A stretch of 5,910 nt of DNA from Dehalococcoidia bacterium (GCA_030745955.1 JASLNQ010000148.1:1-5910), one strand, 5' to 3'. Shown: positions 1-5,817, counted from the first letter of the stretch. Notes: generated by a model not told the origin, from the sequence alone. Numbers and translations: made by a program.

Positions 1-172
1 GATCAACTCCACGAGCGTATCCACCAAAGTCCACGAGTAGGTCAATTACCCCGGCACGTACCAGCCGGGGGGTCGGCGCGGATGAATTTTCGATGATTCG
101 ACGAATCCGATGGGTTACCAGTAACTGATTTTCAGAGGAACCGGTGATTTGTTCGATGAAAGCGTCGGATGA
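1..172 (-). CDS. Partial armadillo/HEAT-like repeat protein, 5' part, no normal start seen (possible pseudogene)
   Basis: Read on the minus strand from 172 down to the left edge there are 57 open codons, closed upstream by an in-frame TGA at 175-173. The peptide includes RIRRIIENSSAPTPRLVRAG followed by VIDLLVDFGGYARG. This spacing (basic helix, N-x-x-x-P, basic residues, AGVID, hydrophobic helix) resembles the first armadillo repeat of importin-alpha-type proteins, where a helix ending in R-K-L-L-S is followed by NPPI, AG and a VEFL-like helix. ARM repeats form protein-binding solenoids. No ATG, GTG or TTG lies in frame between the stop and the repeat, and no Shine-Dalgarno is visible. The gene may therefore be frameshifted at its 5' end, truncated by rearrangement, or use a rare start. 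The body lies outside the window. The coding call rests on peptide pattern alone; HEAT-type or unrelated helical repeats remain possible. Confidence 0.4.
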
Positions 173-213
173 TCAATTCACAATCTCGGATCCCTCATGC
201 GAAGGCTGTTGGG

Positions 214-945
214 CTACCGAATGTTGACTGACCAATCGCCGTCAGCTACAACGACCAGGGCCCAGAACCCGGGTTCCATAATGCCTGGTCCGTACGATGC
301 GACCTGAAGTGGAATGTCACCCGAGTAGCTTCCGACTTCGTTGACGACCAGGTTTGTTTGGGAACCAGTGGAATGGATCAAGCGAACCTGGAAATTACCA
401 TTCCCATCATGTTGAGCGCTGAGCACATACTCGCCTGATTGGAAATTGAGCCATTTCTCGACAATCTGCCCGTGATCTTCCAGTTTGATCGGTGGAGACT
501 GGCCGGCCAGGGGAACTTCCCGAGGTAGATCGATTGTCCATTCCCCGCTGGCTGTAATTTCCAGGAGTATCGATCCTTGTGGACGACCAACTATCGAACC
601 TCGAGATACCAGTCGTGCGGTGGTGCCTGAAAATTGTCCTGATTCGTCGAAGACAGTCTCATTGATGTCCGAAGCAACCAACTTGACCACGAAATCGCCA
701 ACGCCCTGGTGTCGGGCGCTCACCACCAACACTCCACTGGTGATTTTTGCCGTCTCTATTACCGAATCACCCGATCCAGTGAAGGACTGAGCAATAACGT
801 CCGCAGCCGGTGTCAGGAGCTGCGAGCTTGTGGTGGCAGATGAATTCTCCGCATCTGGTGTCGATCCTCCATCACATGCCTGGGCGAACAACGCCAGTGA
901 TGCGAAGAGCACCAACACAACTTTGTGCGTTATCTGTTTCTGCAT
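214..945 (-). CDS. Secreted lipoprotein with two tandem beta-rich domains, function unknown
   Basis: A 243-residue protein. Residues 1-23 form a lipoprotein signal peptide: basic start, hydrophobic core around VVLVLFASLALF, then AQAC with the lipidated Cys at 24. A Ser/Thr-rich linker (about 25-45) follows, as expected for a surface-anchored protein. The rest is two diverged copies of one module, about 52-140 and 157-242. Both contain S-A-x-H-x-G-x-G-x-F-x-V-x-L (SARHQGVGDFVVKL and SAQHDGNGNFQVRL), then G-x-[FY]-S-G, and end in G-[ED]-W-[ST]-[IV] (GEWTI, GDWSV). The alternating polar/hydrophobic pattern suggests beta-sandwich domains on the outer face of the membrane. I know of similar small modules in lipoproteins without an assigned function and do not assign one. 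The ribosome site is weak: only AGTGG directly before the ATG. It is divergent from the adenylate cyclase gene, and 41 bases separate its stop from the armadillo-like segment downstream. Confidence 0.8.
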   Translation of the reverse strand: MQKQITHKVVLVLFASLALFAQACDGGSTPDAENSSATTSSQLLTPAADVIAQSFTGSGDSVIETAKITSGVLVVSARHQGVGDFVVKLVASDINETVFDESGQFSGTTARLVSRGSIVGRPQGSILLEITASGEWTIDLPREVPLAGQSPPIKLEDHGQIVEKWLNFQSGEYVLSAQHDGNGNFQVRLIHSTGSQTNLVVNEVGSYSGDIPLQVASYGPGIMEPGFWALVVVADGDWSVNIR

Positions 946-1047
946 CCACTGATGGTATGCGAACCGCTGGGATTTCGTGATGAGGAGAGAGACTCGAGCC
1001 CTGAACTAACGATTTTTGCCACGCACACGTAGCTTTTAGTTCGCCTA

Positions 1048-1091
1048 GCCCCCGTAGCTCAGTTGGATAGAGCGCCGACCTCTCCGGTACG
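1048..1091 (+). pseudogene. tRNA gene fragment, 5' half (Arg-like)
   Basis: From 1048 the sequence reads as the 5' half of a normal elongator tRNA: acceptor strand GCCCCCG (1048-1054), TA, D stem GCTC (1057-1060) paired with GAGC (1070-1073), and D loop AGTTGGATA containing the invariant GG. The start of an anticodon arm follows. A loop-like CTCCGGT at 1082-1088 would place CCG (Arg) as anticodon, but it sits two bases too far along and its stem is imperfect. After about 1091 the likeness stops. There is no GTTCRA T arm and no CGGGGGC to close the acceptor stem, so this cannot fold as a working tRNA. The match over the acceptor and D arm is far too long to be chance. It lies upstream of the cyclase start, in that gene's likely leader. 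Confidence 0.72.
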
Positions 1092-1165
1092 CGGTGGACA
1101 ACATCGTCGGGTAATCTCAAGTACTCACAGATATTCGCCACTCGCCTGTAGTTTTAGTTTTGACC

Positions 1166-1171
1166 AGGAAG
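1166..1171 (+). promoter_or_regulatory. Ribosome binding site that sets the cyclase start
   Basis: AGGAAG lies five bases before a TTG codon at 1177 that is in frame with the cyclase. No comparable site precedes the more upstream TTG at 1063, which lies inside the tRNA-like sequence, and the first in-frame ATG (1258) falls inside the first membrane helix. This favours 1177 as the start. Confidence 0.6.
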
Positions 1172-1176
1172 TTCTA

Positions 1177-2370
1177 TTGCTTTCTGAATATGCCTCTCGT
1201 TTTGCGTCACGCCCGGATGACACGCAGGAAATACGTTCCGAAAAAACTGCGATATTCATGCTCGCCGGAGGGTGCTCGGTTGCGGGAATCCTGTGGTCAA
1301 TAGGTTACCTAGCCGTTTTTGGCTCGACGCTGGCCACCCTGCTGCCGTTGCTTTTCTCGCTCATTGTCGGGGCGTCGATTGTTGTGTCTCAACTGACGAA
1401 ATCCCATCGCCTGTTGATCAACGTTCAAATTGCGTCGATCATCCTTGTAACGGCAGCTATCCAATGGTCGATCGGTGGAATATTCGATTCGGGGGTTGTC
1501 CTGATATGGGGTTCCCTGGGGCCGATTTCCGCCTTGATGTTTTCTTCCAGGAAAGCGTCTATAAAGTGGTTTGCATTATTCCTGTCGACCGTCGCCATAA
1601 CCGTGATATTCGACGATAACTTTTCAAACAACGCCCTGGAAACAACACAGGCGACCCGAGTATTATTTTTCGTCGCCAACATTAGCGTCTCATCGTTAAT
1701 CGTCTTTGTTTTTGCCGGTTATTTCGTGCGGGCGGCTATAACGGAGTGCCTGCGAGCCAACCGGCTCCTGCTAAATGTCTTGCCCCACGACATCGCCGAG
1801 GCTTTGAAACTCAGCGACCAGACTATTGCTGACAGTTTCGACTCGGTCAGTGTCTTGTTCGCAGATGTTGTCGGGTCAACTCCACTGTTCAGCAACCTGT
1901 CCCCCCGGCAGGTCGTTGAGTGGTTGAATGAAGTGTTTTCGGAACTCGACGGAGTCGTGGACCGGCACGGCCTGGAAAAGATCAGGACAATGGGTGACGG
2001 ATACATGGTTGGCTCGGGATTACCAACGCGACGGCCGGACCATGCGACTGCCCTGGTCAACTGTGCAGCCGAGATGATCCAGAAACTCAAGGCGCTCCCG
2101 CCAAGGCACGGCGGTCAGATGGAATTCAGGTTCGGAATCAACTCCGGGCCGGTTGTTGCAGGGGTAATCGGGAAATCCAAGTTTCACTACGATCTCTGGG
2201 GCGACACCGTAAACGTTGCGAGCAGGATGGAATCGACCGGCGAGGCAAATCGAATCCATGTGTCGGACCACTCGTACCAGCTTGTCAGGGAGACGATTCC
2301 CTGCACATCACGGGGTGAGCTCGACATCAAGGGAAAAGGCCTGATGCACACCTGGTTTGTCGACTTGTAG
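1177..2370 (+). CDS. Membrane class III adenylate cyclase
   Basis: Predicted to convert ATP to cyclic AMP at the inner face of the cytoplasmic membrane. With the TTG start the protein has 397 residues. Residues about 24-184 form six hydrophobic helices (near 24-48, 51-71, 78-100, 105-123, 127-145, 159-184). A short coupling helix (LLLNVLPHDIAEAL, about 197-210) leads into the cyclase domain, from about 222 to the end. Catalytic residues all appear: metal-binding Asp230 (FADVVGST) and Asp274 (MGDGY), adenine-selecting Lys268 (LEKIR) and Asp339 (YDLWG), and transition-state Asn346 and Arg350 (TVNVASR). The Lys/Asp pair marks ATP rather than GTP as substrate. All residues are in one chain, so it should act as a homodimer with two sites. 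No HAMP, PAS or GAF module is present, so any signal is probably read by the membrane part. It is convergent with the nucleotidyltransferase-like gene downstream. The call is firm; the exact start is less so. Confidence 0.93.
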   Translation: MLSEYASRFASRPDDTQEIRSEKTAIFMLAGGCSVAGILWSIGYLAVFGSTLATLLPLLFSLIVGASIVVSQLTKSHRLLINVQIASIILVTAAIQWSIGGIFDSGVVLIWGSLGPISALMFSSRKASIKWFALFLSTVAITVIFDDNFSNNALETTQATRVLFFVANISVSSLIVFVFAGYFVRAAITECLRANRLLLNVLPHDIAEALKLSDQTIADSFDSVSVLFADVVGSTPLFSNLSPRQVVEWLNEVFSELDGVVDRHGLEKIRTMGDGYMVGSGLPTRRPDHATALVNCAAEMIQKLKALPPRHGGQMEFRFGINSGPVVAGVIGKSKFHYDLWGDTVNVASRMESTGEANRIHVSDHSYQLVRETIPCTSRGELDIKGKGLMHTWFVDL

Positions 2371-2419
2371 ACCGTGGGCAAACGCCTGGTAAGTCGATTC
2401 TGAACCGGAACCTGCTGTT

Positions 2420-2437
2420 AACCGGGGAAGCCCGGTT
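2420..2437. terminator. GC-rich hairpin between convergent genes, possible bidirectional terminator
   Basis: AACCGGG (2420-2426), loop GAAG, then CCCGGTT (2431-2437) give a perfect seven-pair stem. It lies between the cyclase stop (2370) and the stop of the minus-strand gene (2473-2471), where a shared terminator would be expected. Neither strand has a run of T after the stem, so it is not a classical intrinsic terminator. A second, nearly perfect inverted repeat (CCGGACC/GGTCTGG, 2448-2462) follows at once. The same bases also read as a tRNA-like segment. Confidence 0.4.
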
Positions 2438-2462
2438 GGGCAGAGCACCGGACCAGGTCTGG
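2421..2462 (+). other. Weak tRNA-like segment, acceptor and D-arm half
   Basis: Aligned without gaps to the fragment at 1048, about 20 of the first 30 bases match: position 2421 aligns with the tRNA first base, GCCC/GAGC (2430-2433, 2443-2446) take the D-stem places with one mismatch, and GGTTGGGCAGAGCACCGGAC gives the typical D loop and lead into the anticodon stem. CCGGA at 2448 can pair with TCTGG at 2458, but the enclosed loop has five bases instead of seven. No T arm follows before the next gene ends at 2471. Taken alone it would be unconvincing. Its position at a gene border, on the same strand as the two clearer copies, makes decay from a tRNA plausible. It may instead be only a terminator hairpin. 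Confidence 0.4.
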
Positions 2463-2470
2463 CTCGGGAG

Positions 2471-3508
2471 TTACGTTTGACTTGATGCCAGTGTTCTGGC
2501 GACCTGTCGCAGTTCGGGCAAATGCGATCTGATTGCCGCTGCTTTCGACTCGAGATCGCTGAACTCTTCTACGCCCAGGTCGGAAAGGAGACTCCGCAAA
2601 TCGGAATCCACCACAGCCGCCTGATCGGTTCGTCCGGCCCGGTCCAGGATCATCAGGCAACGAGCGAACGTAACAACAATCCAGAACACGGCTTCACGAT
2701 GCTCGCCCTGCCTGATCAGCTCTTCACTTCCGTCAACCGAAATGGGCCTTGCCACATCTGTGATATCAGAGGAGAACGGAAAGCGAATCCCAACCGTGTT
2801 CTTTGCGGCATCGAACGCTTCAGACATTCTGGACAGGTGATGCCGGACCCTCTCAGGCGTCATTGCGGCACATCCGAGCATATCCAGCAGTGTTGAGTAA
2901 TCTGCTGTTTTGCCATGCTCAGTCATCAATGTTCTTACGGCTGAATATCTTTTCCTCACCGTCGGATTCTGCAATCCTCCAGCGAGGAGGACATGACCCA
3001 TGATTCCCTCTGCAAAAATCCAGTTGATCACCTGGAGAGAGAATGGTGATGGCGGGTTCAGCGCGCCGAGATAGCTTTCGCAATTCGAGATTGCGTCTTC
3101 AATGCGGGCGTTAATCCACTTTCGATCAGTGAAGCTTGTCGCTACCTGGTTTTGCAACTCCGTCAGTTGACCGGTGGGATCGGCGATCACACCGCCCTTC
3201 CAGAACGGCCCCGACCTCCTGTAATCCCGCAACAGGTCTTCTGCCGAACCGAGCCGCTCAACAGTGATGCTCCCGGGCTCCAGGATTACTCCTCTGTGTA
3301 ATAACTTCTGGAATTTCGGGGGCGATTCGTCTTTGTCGAACACCAGGTTCAGGTCTACGTCCGAGGTCCGGGGGAACTGCTCATCAGGGCTCATCCAGTT
3401 AATCGATCCCGTGAAATAGGCGCCACCATATCCGGGGAGTCGAGGCGCGATATCACTCACCCAATGTTGACCAACTGTTTTTGCATTTCCGACAGTTAAT
3501 GAATTCAT
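2471..3508 (-). CDS. Nucleotidyltransferase-fold (Pol beta superfamily) protein, substrate unknown
   Basis: A 345-residue soluble protein. Near the N terminus it has the nucleotidyltransferase signature: Gly34-Ser35 in YFTGSINW, then after a loop Asp50-Val-Asp52 in TSDVDLNLVFD. This is the G-S and D-x-D pair that binds metal and nucleotide in polymerase-beta-type transferases. A third carboxylate could be Glu84 in ITVERL. The region from about 85 to 345 is mainly helical, with no motif I can name. These enzymes move a nucleotide onto a drug, protein, RNA or other small molecule, and the substrate cannot be told from sequence. The start ATG has a weak site (AGG, seven bases upstream). The gene stands alone on its strand between two tRNA-like segments: the first base of the right-hand one (3540) is 31 bases upstream of this gene's start, and the left-hand one ends just before its stop. 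It is convergent with the cyclase. The G-S and D-x-D motifs are clear; family placement is tentative. Confidence 0.75.
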   Translation of the reverse strand: MNSLTVGNAKTVGQHWVSDIAPRLPGYGGAYFTGSINWMSPDEQFPRTSDVDLNLVFDKDESPPKFQKLLHRGVILEPGSITVERLGSAEDLLRDYRRSGPFWKGGVIADPTGQLTELQNQVATSFTDRKWINARIEDAISNCESYLGALNPPSPFSLQVINWIFAEGIMGHVLLAGGLQNPTVRKRYSAVRTLMTEHGKTADYSTLLDMLGCAAMTPERVRHHLSRMSEAFDAAKNTVGIRFPFSSDITDVARPISVDGSEELIRQGEHREAVFWIVVTFARCLMILDRAGRTDQAAVVDSDLRSLLSDLGVEEFSDLESKAAAIRSHLPELRQVARTLASSQT

Positions 3509-3539
3509 TACAACGCCTGGAATTCGAGAGCGGATATTC

Positions 3540-3621
3540 GCCCCGGTAGCTCAACCGGGTAGAGTACCGTTCGGTGCGGTCGCCGCCAGGAGCGCCATCT
3601 GTTCGAGTCCGGATTTCTGCG
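3540..3621 (+). pseudogene. Decayed tRNA gene or tRNA-like element, nearly full length
   Basis: GCCCCGG (3540-3546) stands as the acceptor 5' strand, then TA, D stem GCTC (3549-3552) with GAGT (3562-3565) and a GG-containing D loop. ACCG (3566-3569) and CGGT (3577-3580) enclose a seven-base loop TTCGGTG, whose middle triplet CGG would read as a Pro anticodon. A T-arm core GTTCGAGTC is at 3601-3609. Against function: some 11 extra bases lie between the anticodon arm and the T arm, the T stem has mismatches (bases 3597-3600 against 3610-3613), and the sequence after it does not pair with GCCCCGG. The base after the anticodon is T instead of the usual purine. I read it as a dead or strongly altered tRNA. 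A tRNA covariance-model scan would decide. Confidence 0.65.
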
Positions 3622-3635
3622 CAGCGCCTCGCGCT

Positions 3636-4598
3636 TCACACGGTGATGACGAGTTTGCCCAGGGCGTAGCCCTTTCCGAAGCGGCGGAAGGCTTCGGCAA
3701 GCTCGCTCAGCGGGTAGGTTTTATCGATCACGGGTTCCACTTTGCCCGTTTCGATCAGTTCCATCAGAAAATCCAGGTCTCGGTTTGCTCGGAGCATCAA
3801 GAGTCCCAGTTTCTTGCTTCCGATCAGCGACATGATTGGCCCCACGACGGCCCCTTGCAGTATTCGGCCCATCGAGCCGCCGAGCATGACGTATGTTCCA
3901 CCCGAAGCTAACGAGCACCGGTAAGCGAAAATCGAGTGATGTGCGGCGTTATCGAGAATGTAGTCGTATCGCTGCCCGTTCCAGGTGAAATCTTCTTTTG
4001 TGTAATCGATGGCGTGGTCAGCTCCTATCGAAGTCATCATATCCTGCTTTACGGTGTTGTCGACCCCGGTCACCTCGGCCTCGAACGCTTTGGCTATCTG
4101 CACCGCAAACGAGCCCGCACCACCACCTGCGCCGTTGACCAGGACATTTTGTCCGGGTTGAATTTCCCCTCTCCGGCGGAGACCGAGGGTGGCAAGAACC
4201 CCCGCTTGAGGCACAGCCGCTGCCTGCTCGAATGTCAGGCTTGCCGGCTTCAGTGTTAGTGCATTCTCACGAGCGCAGACATACTCGGCATAACAGCCAA
4301 ACCCGCTCCCGGACAAGTCGCCGAATACCTCGTCACCGGAGTGAAACCGGGTAACTTTTTCGCCGACCGCCTCGACCTGCCCTGCGACATCGCAGCCGAG
4401 TATCGGGTTAGTTGGCGTTCGGAGACCCGGCAAACGATTTACATAGGGCTGTCCCCGCAGGAGTCCCCAGTCCCAATCGTTGATGGACGACGCATGTACT
4501 TTGACCAGGACCTCGTCGGCTTTGGGGGTCGGTTTGTCGACCTCTTCAAGCGCGAGGACATCGGGTGAACCATACTCACGGTAAACCATTGCTTTCAT
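3636..4598 (-). CDS. Zinc-independent medium-chain dehydrogenase/reductase (quinone oxidoreductase-like), copy 1
   Basis: A 320-residue oxidoreductase of the quinone-oxidoreductase branch of the MDR superfamily, predicted to pass hydride from a nicotinamide cofactor to a carbonyl or quinone compound in the cytoplasm. Residues 1-120 form the GroES-like catalytic domain (GCDVAGQVEAVG about 68-79, GDEVFGD about 88-94). The Rossmann motif is NGAGGGAGSFAVQIA at 155-169. The Cys/His zinc ligands of alcohol dehydrogenases are absent. Asp180 at the end of the second Rossmann strand (VTGVD) matches the residue that selects NAD(H) in classical alcohol dehydrogenases. Its neighbour at 4721-5692 lacks this Asp. 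Several motifs are changed relative to that copy: ILDNAAHHS for VFDAVGNHS, and PQAGVLATLGL for PLAALTALQGL. The start has a good site, AGGAGA five bases upstream. It is probably read with copy 2, 122 bases upstream on the same strand. Confidence 0.9.
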   Translation of the reverse strand: MKAMVYREYGSPDVLALEEVDKPTPKADEVLVKVHASSINDWDWGLLRGQPYVNRLPGLRTPTNPILGCDVAGQVEAVGEKVTRFHSGDEVFGDLSGSGFGCYAEYVCARENALTLKPASLTFEQAAAVPQAGVLATLGLRRRGEIQPGQNVLVNGAGGGAGSFAVQIAKAFEAEVTGVDNTVKQDMMTSIGADHAIDYTKEDFTWNGQRYDYILDNAAHHSIFAYRCSLASGGTYVMLGGSMGRILQGAVVGPIMSLIGSKKLGLLMLRANRDLDFLMELIETGKVEPVIDKTYPLSELAEAFRRFGKGYALGKLVITV

Positions 4599-4720
4599 CG
4601 GGTTCTCCTGGTTGTCGCAGGTTGGCTAGAGGGAATGCGCCATGCTGGGTTGCCCATACAGCGGTCGCTACCGGGGCATCGTCCACCGAGATTATCAAGC
4701 CCGAAGCGGTAACAGGAACC
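4599..4720 (-). promoter_or_regulatory. Spacer between the two reductase genes, with ribosome site of copy 1
   Basis: This 122-base gap separates two co-directional genes. AGGAGA on the minus strand (4609-4604) is the ribosome site for copy 1. No clear terminator hairpin is seen after copy 2, so readthrough is likely, but the gap is long enough for a separate promoter. On the minus strand GCCCCGGTAGC (4677-4667) repeats the first 11 bases of the tRNA-like element at 3540; the D arm that should follow is not preserved. Confidence 0.4.
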
Positions 4721-5692
4721 TCACATCGTGACAACGACTTTGCCGCGTGCGTGTCCTTCTTCGAGATAACGGACTGCCTCCGGGATTTCGTCAAACGAGT
4801 AGCGCCGGTCGATCACCGGGATTACTTTTCCGGCTTCGACGAGTTCCTTTATCGAAACCAGATCTTCCTGCTTCATTTTCGCCACCATGAGACCCATTTT
4901 CTTACGACTGCCCAGCAGCATGAACGGTCCCAGGAGCACCGTTTGCATCATGCGACCGACGGAAGAGAATCCGATGACGGCACAGATCCCCCCGGGATTC
5001 AGTGCCCGCTTGATGGCCGAGACCGAGTGATTGCCCACGGCATCGAAAACCAGGTCATAATGCAGCCCGTTCCTCGTGAAATCGTCCTGCGTGTAGTCGA
5101 TTACGCGGTCTGCCCCGATCGAGTGCACCATCTCTATATTCCCAGTGCTGCAAACACCTGTCACTTCAGTATCGAACGATTTCGCTATCTGCACGGCGAA
5201 CGAGCCCACGCCGCCGGATGCACCATTGACCAGCACCTTTTGACCCGACTGGATCTGGCCTTTGTCCCGAAGGCCTTGCAGCGCCGTGAGTGCCGCCAGG
5301 GGTACGGCAGCCGCTTCCTCGAATGTCGTTCCGGTGGGTTTCACGACAAAGGCTTCTTCACTGTTGCATACGTACTCGGCGAAGCTGCCACCACCAAAAT
5401 CGGCCAGGTCTCCGAATACCTCATCGCCGGGTTGGAACCGCTTTACGTCTTCCCCAACCACCTCAACCTGCCCTGCGACGTCGGCTCCGAGCACATGAAT
5501 CTTCGGTCCCCGCAGCCCCAGCGCCAGGCGTGCAAAAGCCGGCTTACCACGCATGCTGTGCCAGTCCCACGGATTTACTGAAATGGCACGAACTTTTACC
5601 AGTATTTCGTTGTCGGCCGGGGTTGGCTTTTCGACTTCTTCGAGTTGTAGTACATCGGGCGATCCGTACTTGCGGTTGACGAACACTTTCAT
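4721..5692 (-). CDS. Zinc-independent medium-chain dehydrogenase/reductase (quinone oxidoreductase-like), copy 2
   Basis: A 323-residue paralogue of the enzyme at 3636-4598, the same length and colinear throughout, with the same opening YGSPDVL and E-E-V-x-K-P-T-P. It keeps the usual family motifs: GADVAGQVEVVG (69-80), GDEVFGDLADFG (89-100), PLAALTALQGLRDKG (131-145), the Rossmann loop NGASGGVGSFAVQIA (156-170), SIGADRVIDYT (191-201) and VFDAVG (215-220). Zinc ligands are absent. After VTGV it has Cys-Ser-Thr (181-183), a pattern common in NADPH-using members, where copy 1 has Asp. Likely reaction: reduction of a quinone or an alpha,beta-unsaturated carbonyl compound with NADPH. The start has AGGA seven bases upstream (5703-5700). 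It is the first gene of the probable two-gene unit. The family is certain; the true substrate cannot be read from the sequence. Confidence 0.92.
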   Translation of the reverse strand: MKVFVNRKYGSPDVLQLEEVEKPTPADNEILVKVRAISVNPWDWHSMRGKPAFARLALGLRGPKIHVLGADVAGQVEVVGEDVKRFQPGDEVFGDLADFGGGSFAEYVCNSEEAFVVKPTGTTFEEAAAVPLAALTALQGLRDKGQIQSGQKVLVNGASGGVGSFAVQIAKSFDTEVTGVCSTGNIEMVHSIGADRVIDYTQDDFTRNGLHYDLVFDAVGNHSVSAIKRALNPGGICAVIGFSSVGRMMQTVLLGPFMLLGSRKKMGLMVAKMKQEDLVSIKELVEAGKVIPVIDRRYSFDEIPEAVRYLEEGHARGKVVVTM

Positions 5693-5817
5693 TGAATTTT
5701 CCTGGGTTTTTGGGGGGTGGGTAGACGATAACCGGATGATTTGATCGGTGCAAGCCCGACGTGTATTCAGGCTTCGTTGACGAATGGTGGTAAATCCTGC
5801 GCCGGGCGCTGTGCCGA

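Larger units (their letters stand above)
946..1176. promoter_or_regulatory. Divergent intergenic region, expected to hold both promoters
   Basis: This 231-base gap lies between the starts of the minus-strand lipoprotein gene and the plus-strand cyclase gene, so promoters for both should lie here or very close. I see no convincing -35/-10 pair on either strand. AT-rich patches are at 1011-1018 and at 1029-1041 and 1148-1159. The last two are near copies (GTAGCTTTTAGTT and GTAGTTTTAGTT) flanking the tRNA-like segment. The rest is taken up by that tRNA-like segment and unexplained sequence. Confidence 0.4.

Noticed and set aside
49..70. Inverted repeat CCCCGGC / GCCGGGG as a terminator
   Set aside because: It falls inside the armadillo-like coding segment and has no T-run on either side.
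1063..1176. Cyclase reading frame extended upstream to a TTG at 1063
   Set aside because: That TTG lies in the D loop of the tRNA-like segment, has no ribosome site, and the added 38 residues look non-coding. The TTG at 1177 has AGGAAG at correct spacing.
1177..3508. Cyclase plus nucleotidyltransferase as a CBASS- or Pycsar-type defence system
   Set aside because: The cyclase has the adenylate-type Lys/Asp pair and a membrane domain, the genes are convergent, and no effector, nuclease or ubiquitin-like partner lies nearby.
1130..3542. Shared ten-base GATATTCGCC at 1130-1139 and 3533-3542
   Set aside because: Several ten-base repeats are expected by chance in about 6 kb, and the positions relative to the tRNA-like segments differ.
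1048..3621. Functional tRNA genes at 1048, 2421 or 3540
   Set aside because: None can close its acceptor stem. Two lack a T arm, and the third has a mismatched T stem and extra bases.
4565..5581. Long plus-strand open frame of 338 codons opposite the second reductase gene
   Set aside because: The opposite strand encodes a full, motif-perfect reductase. The plus-strand peptide is rich in His, Arg and Cys with no recognisable domain.
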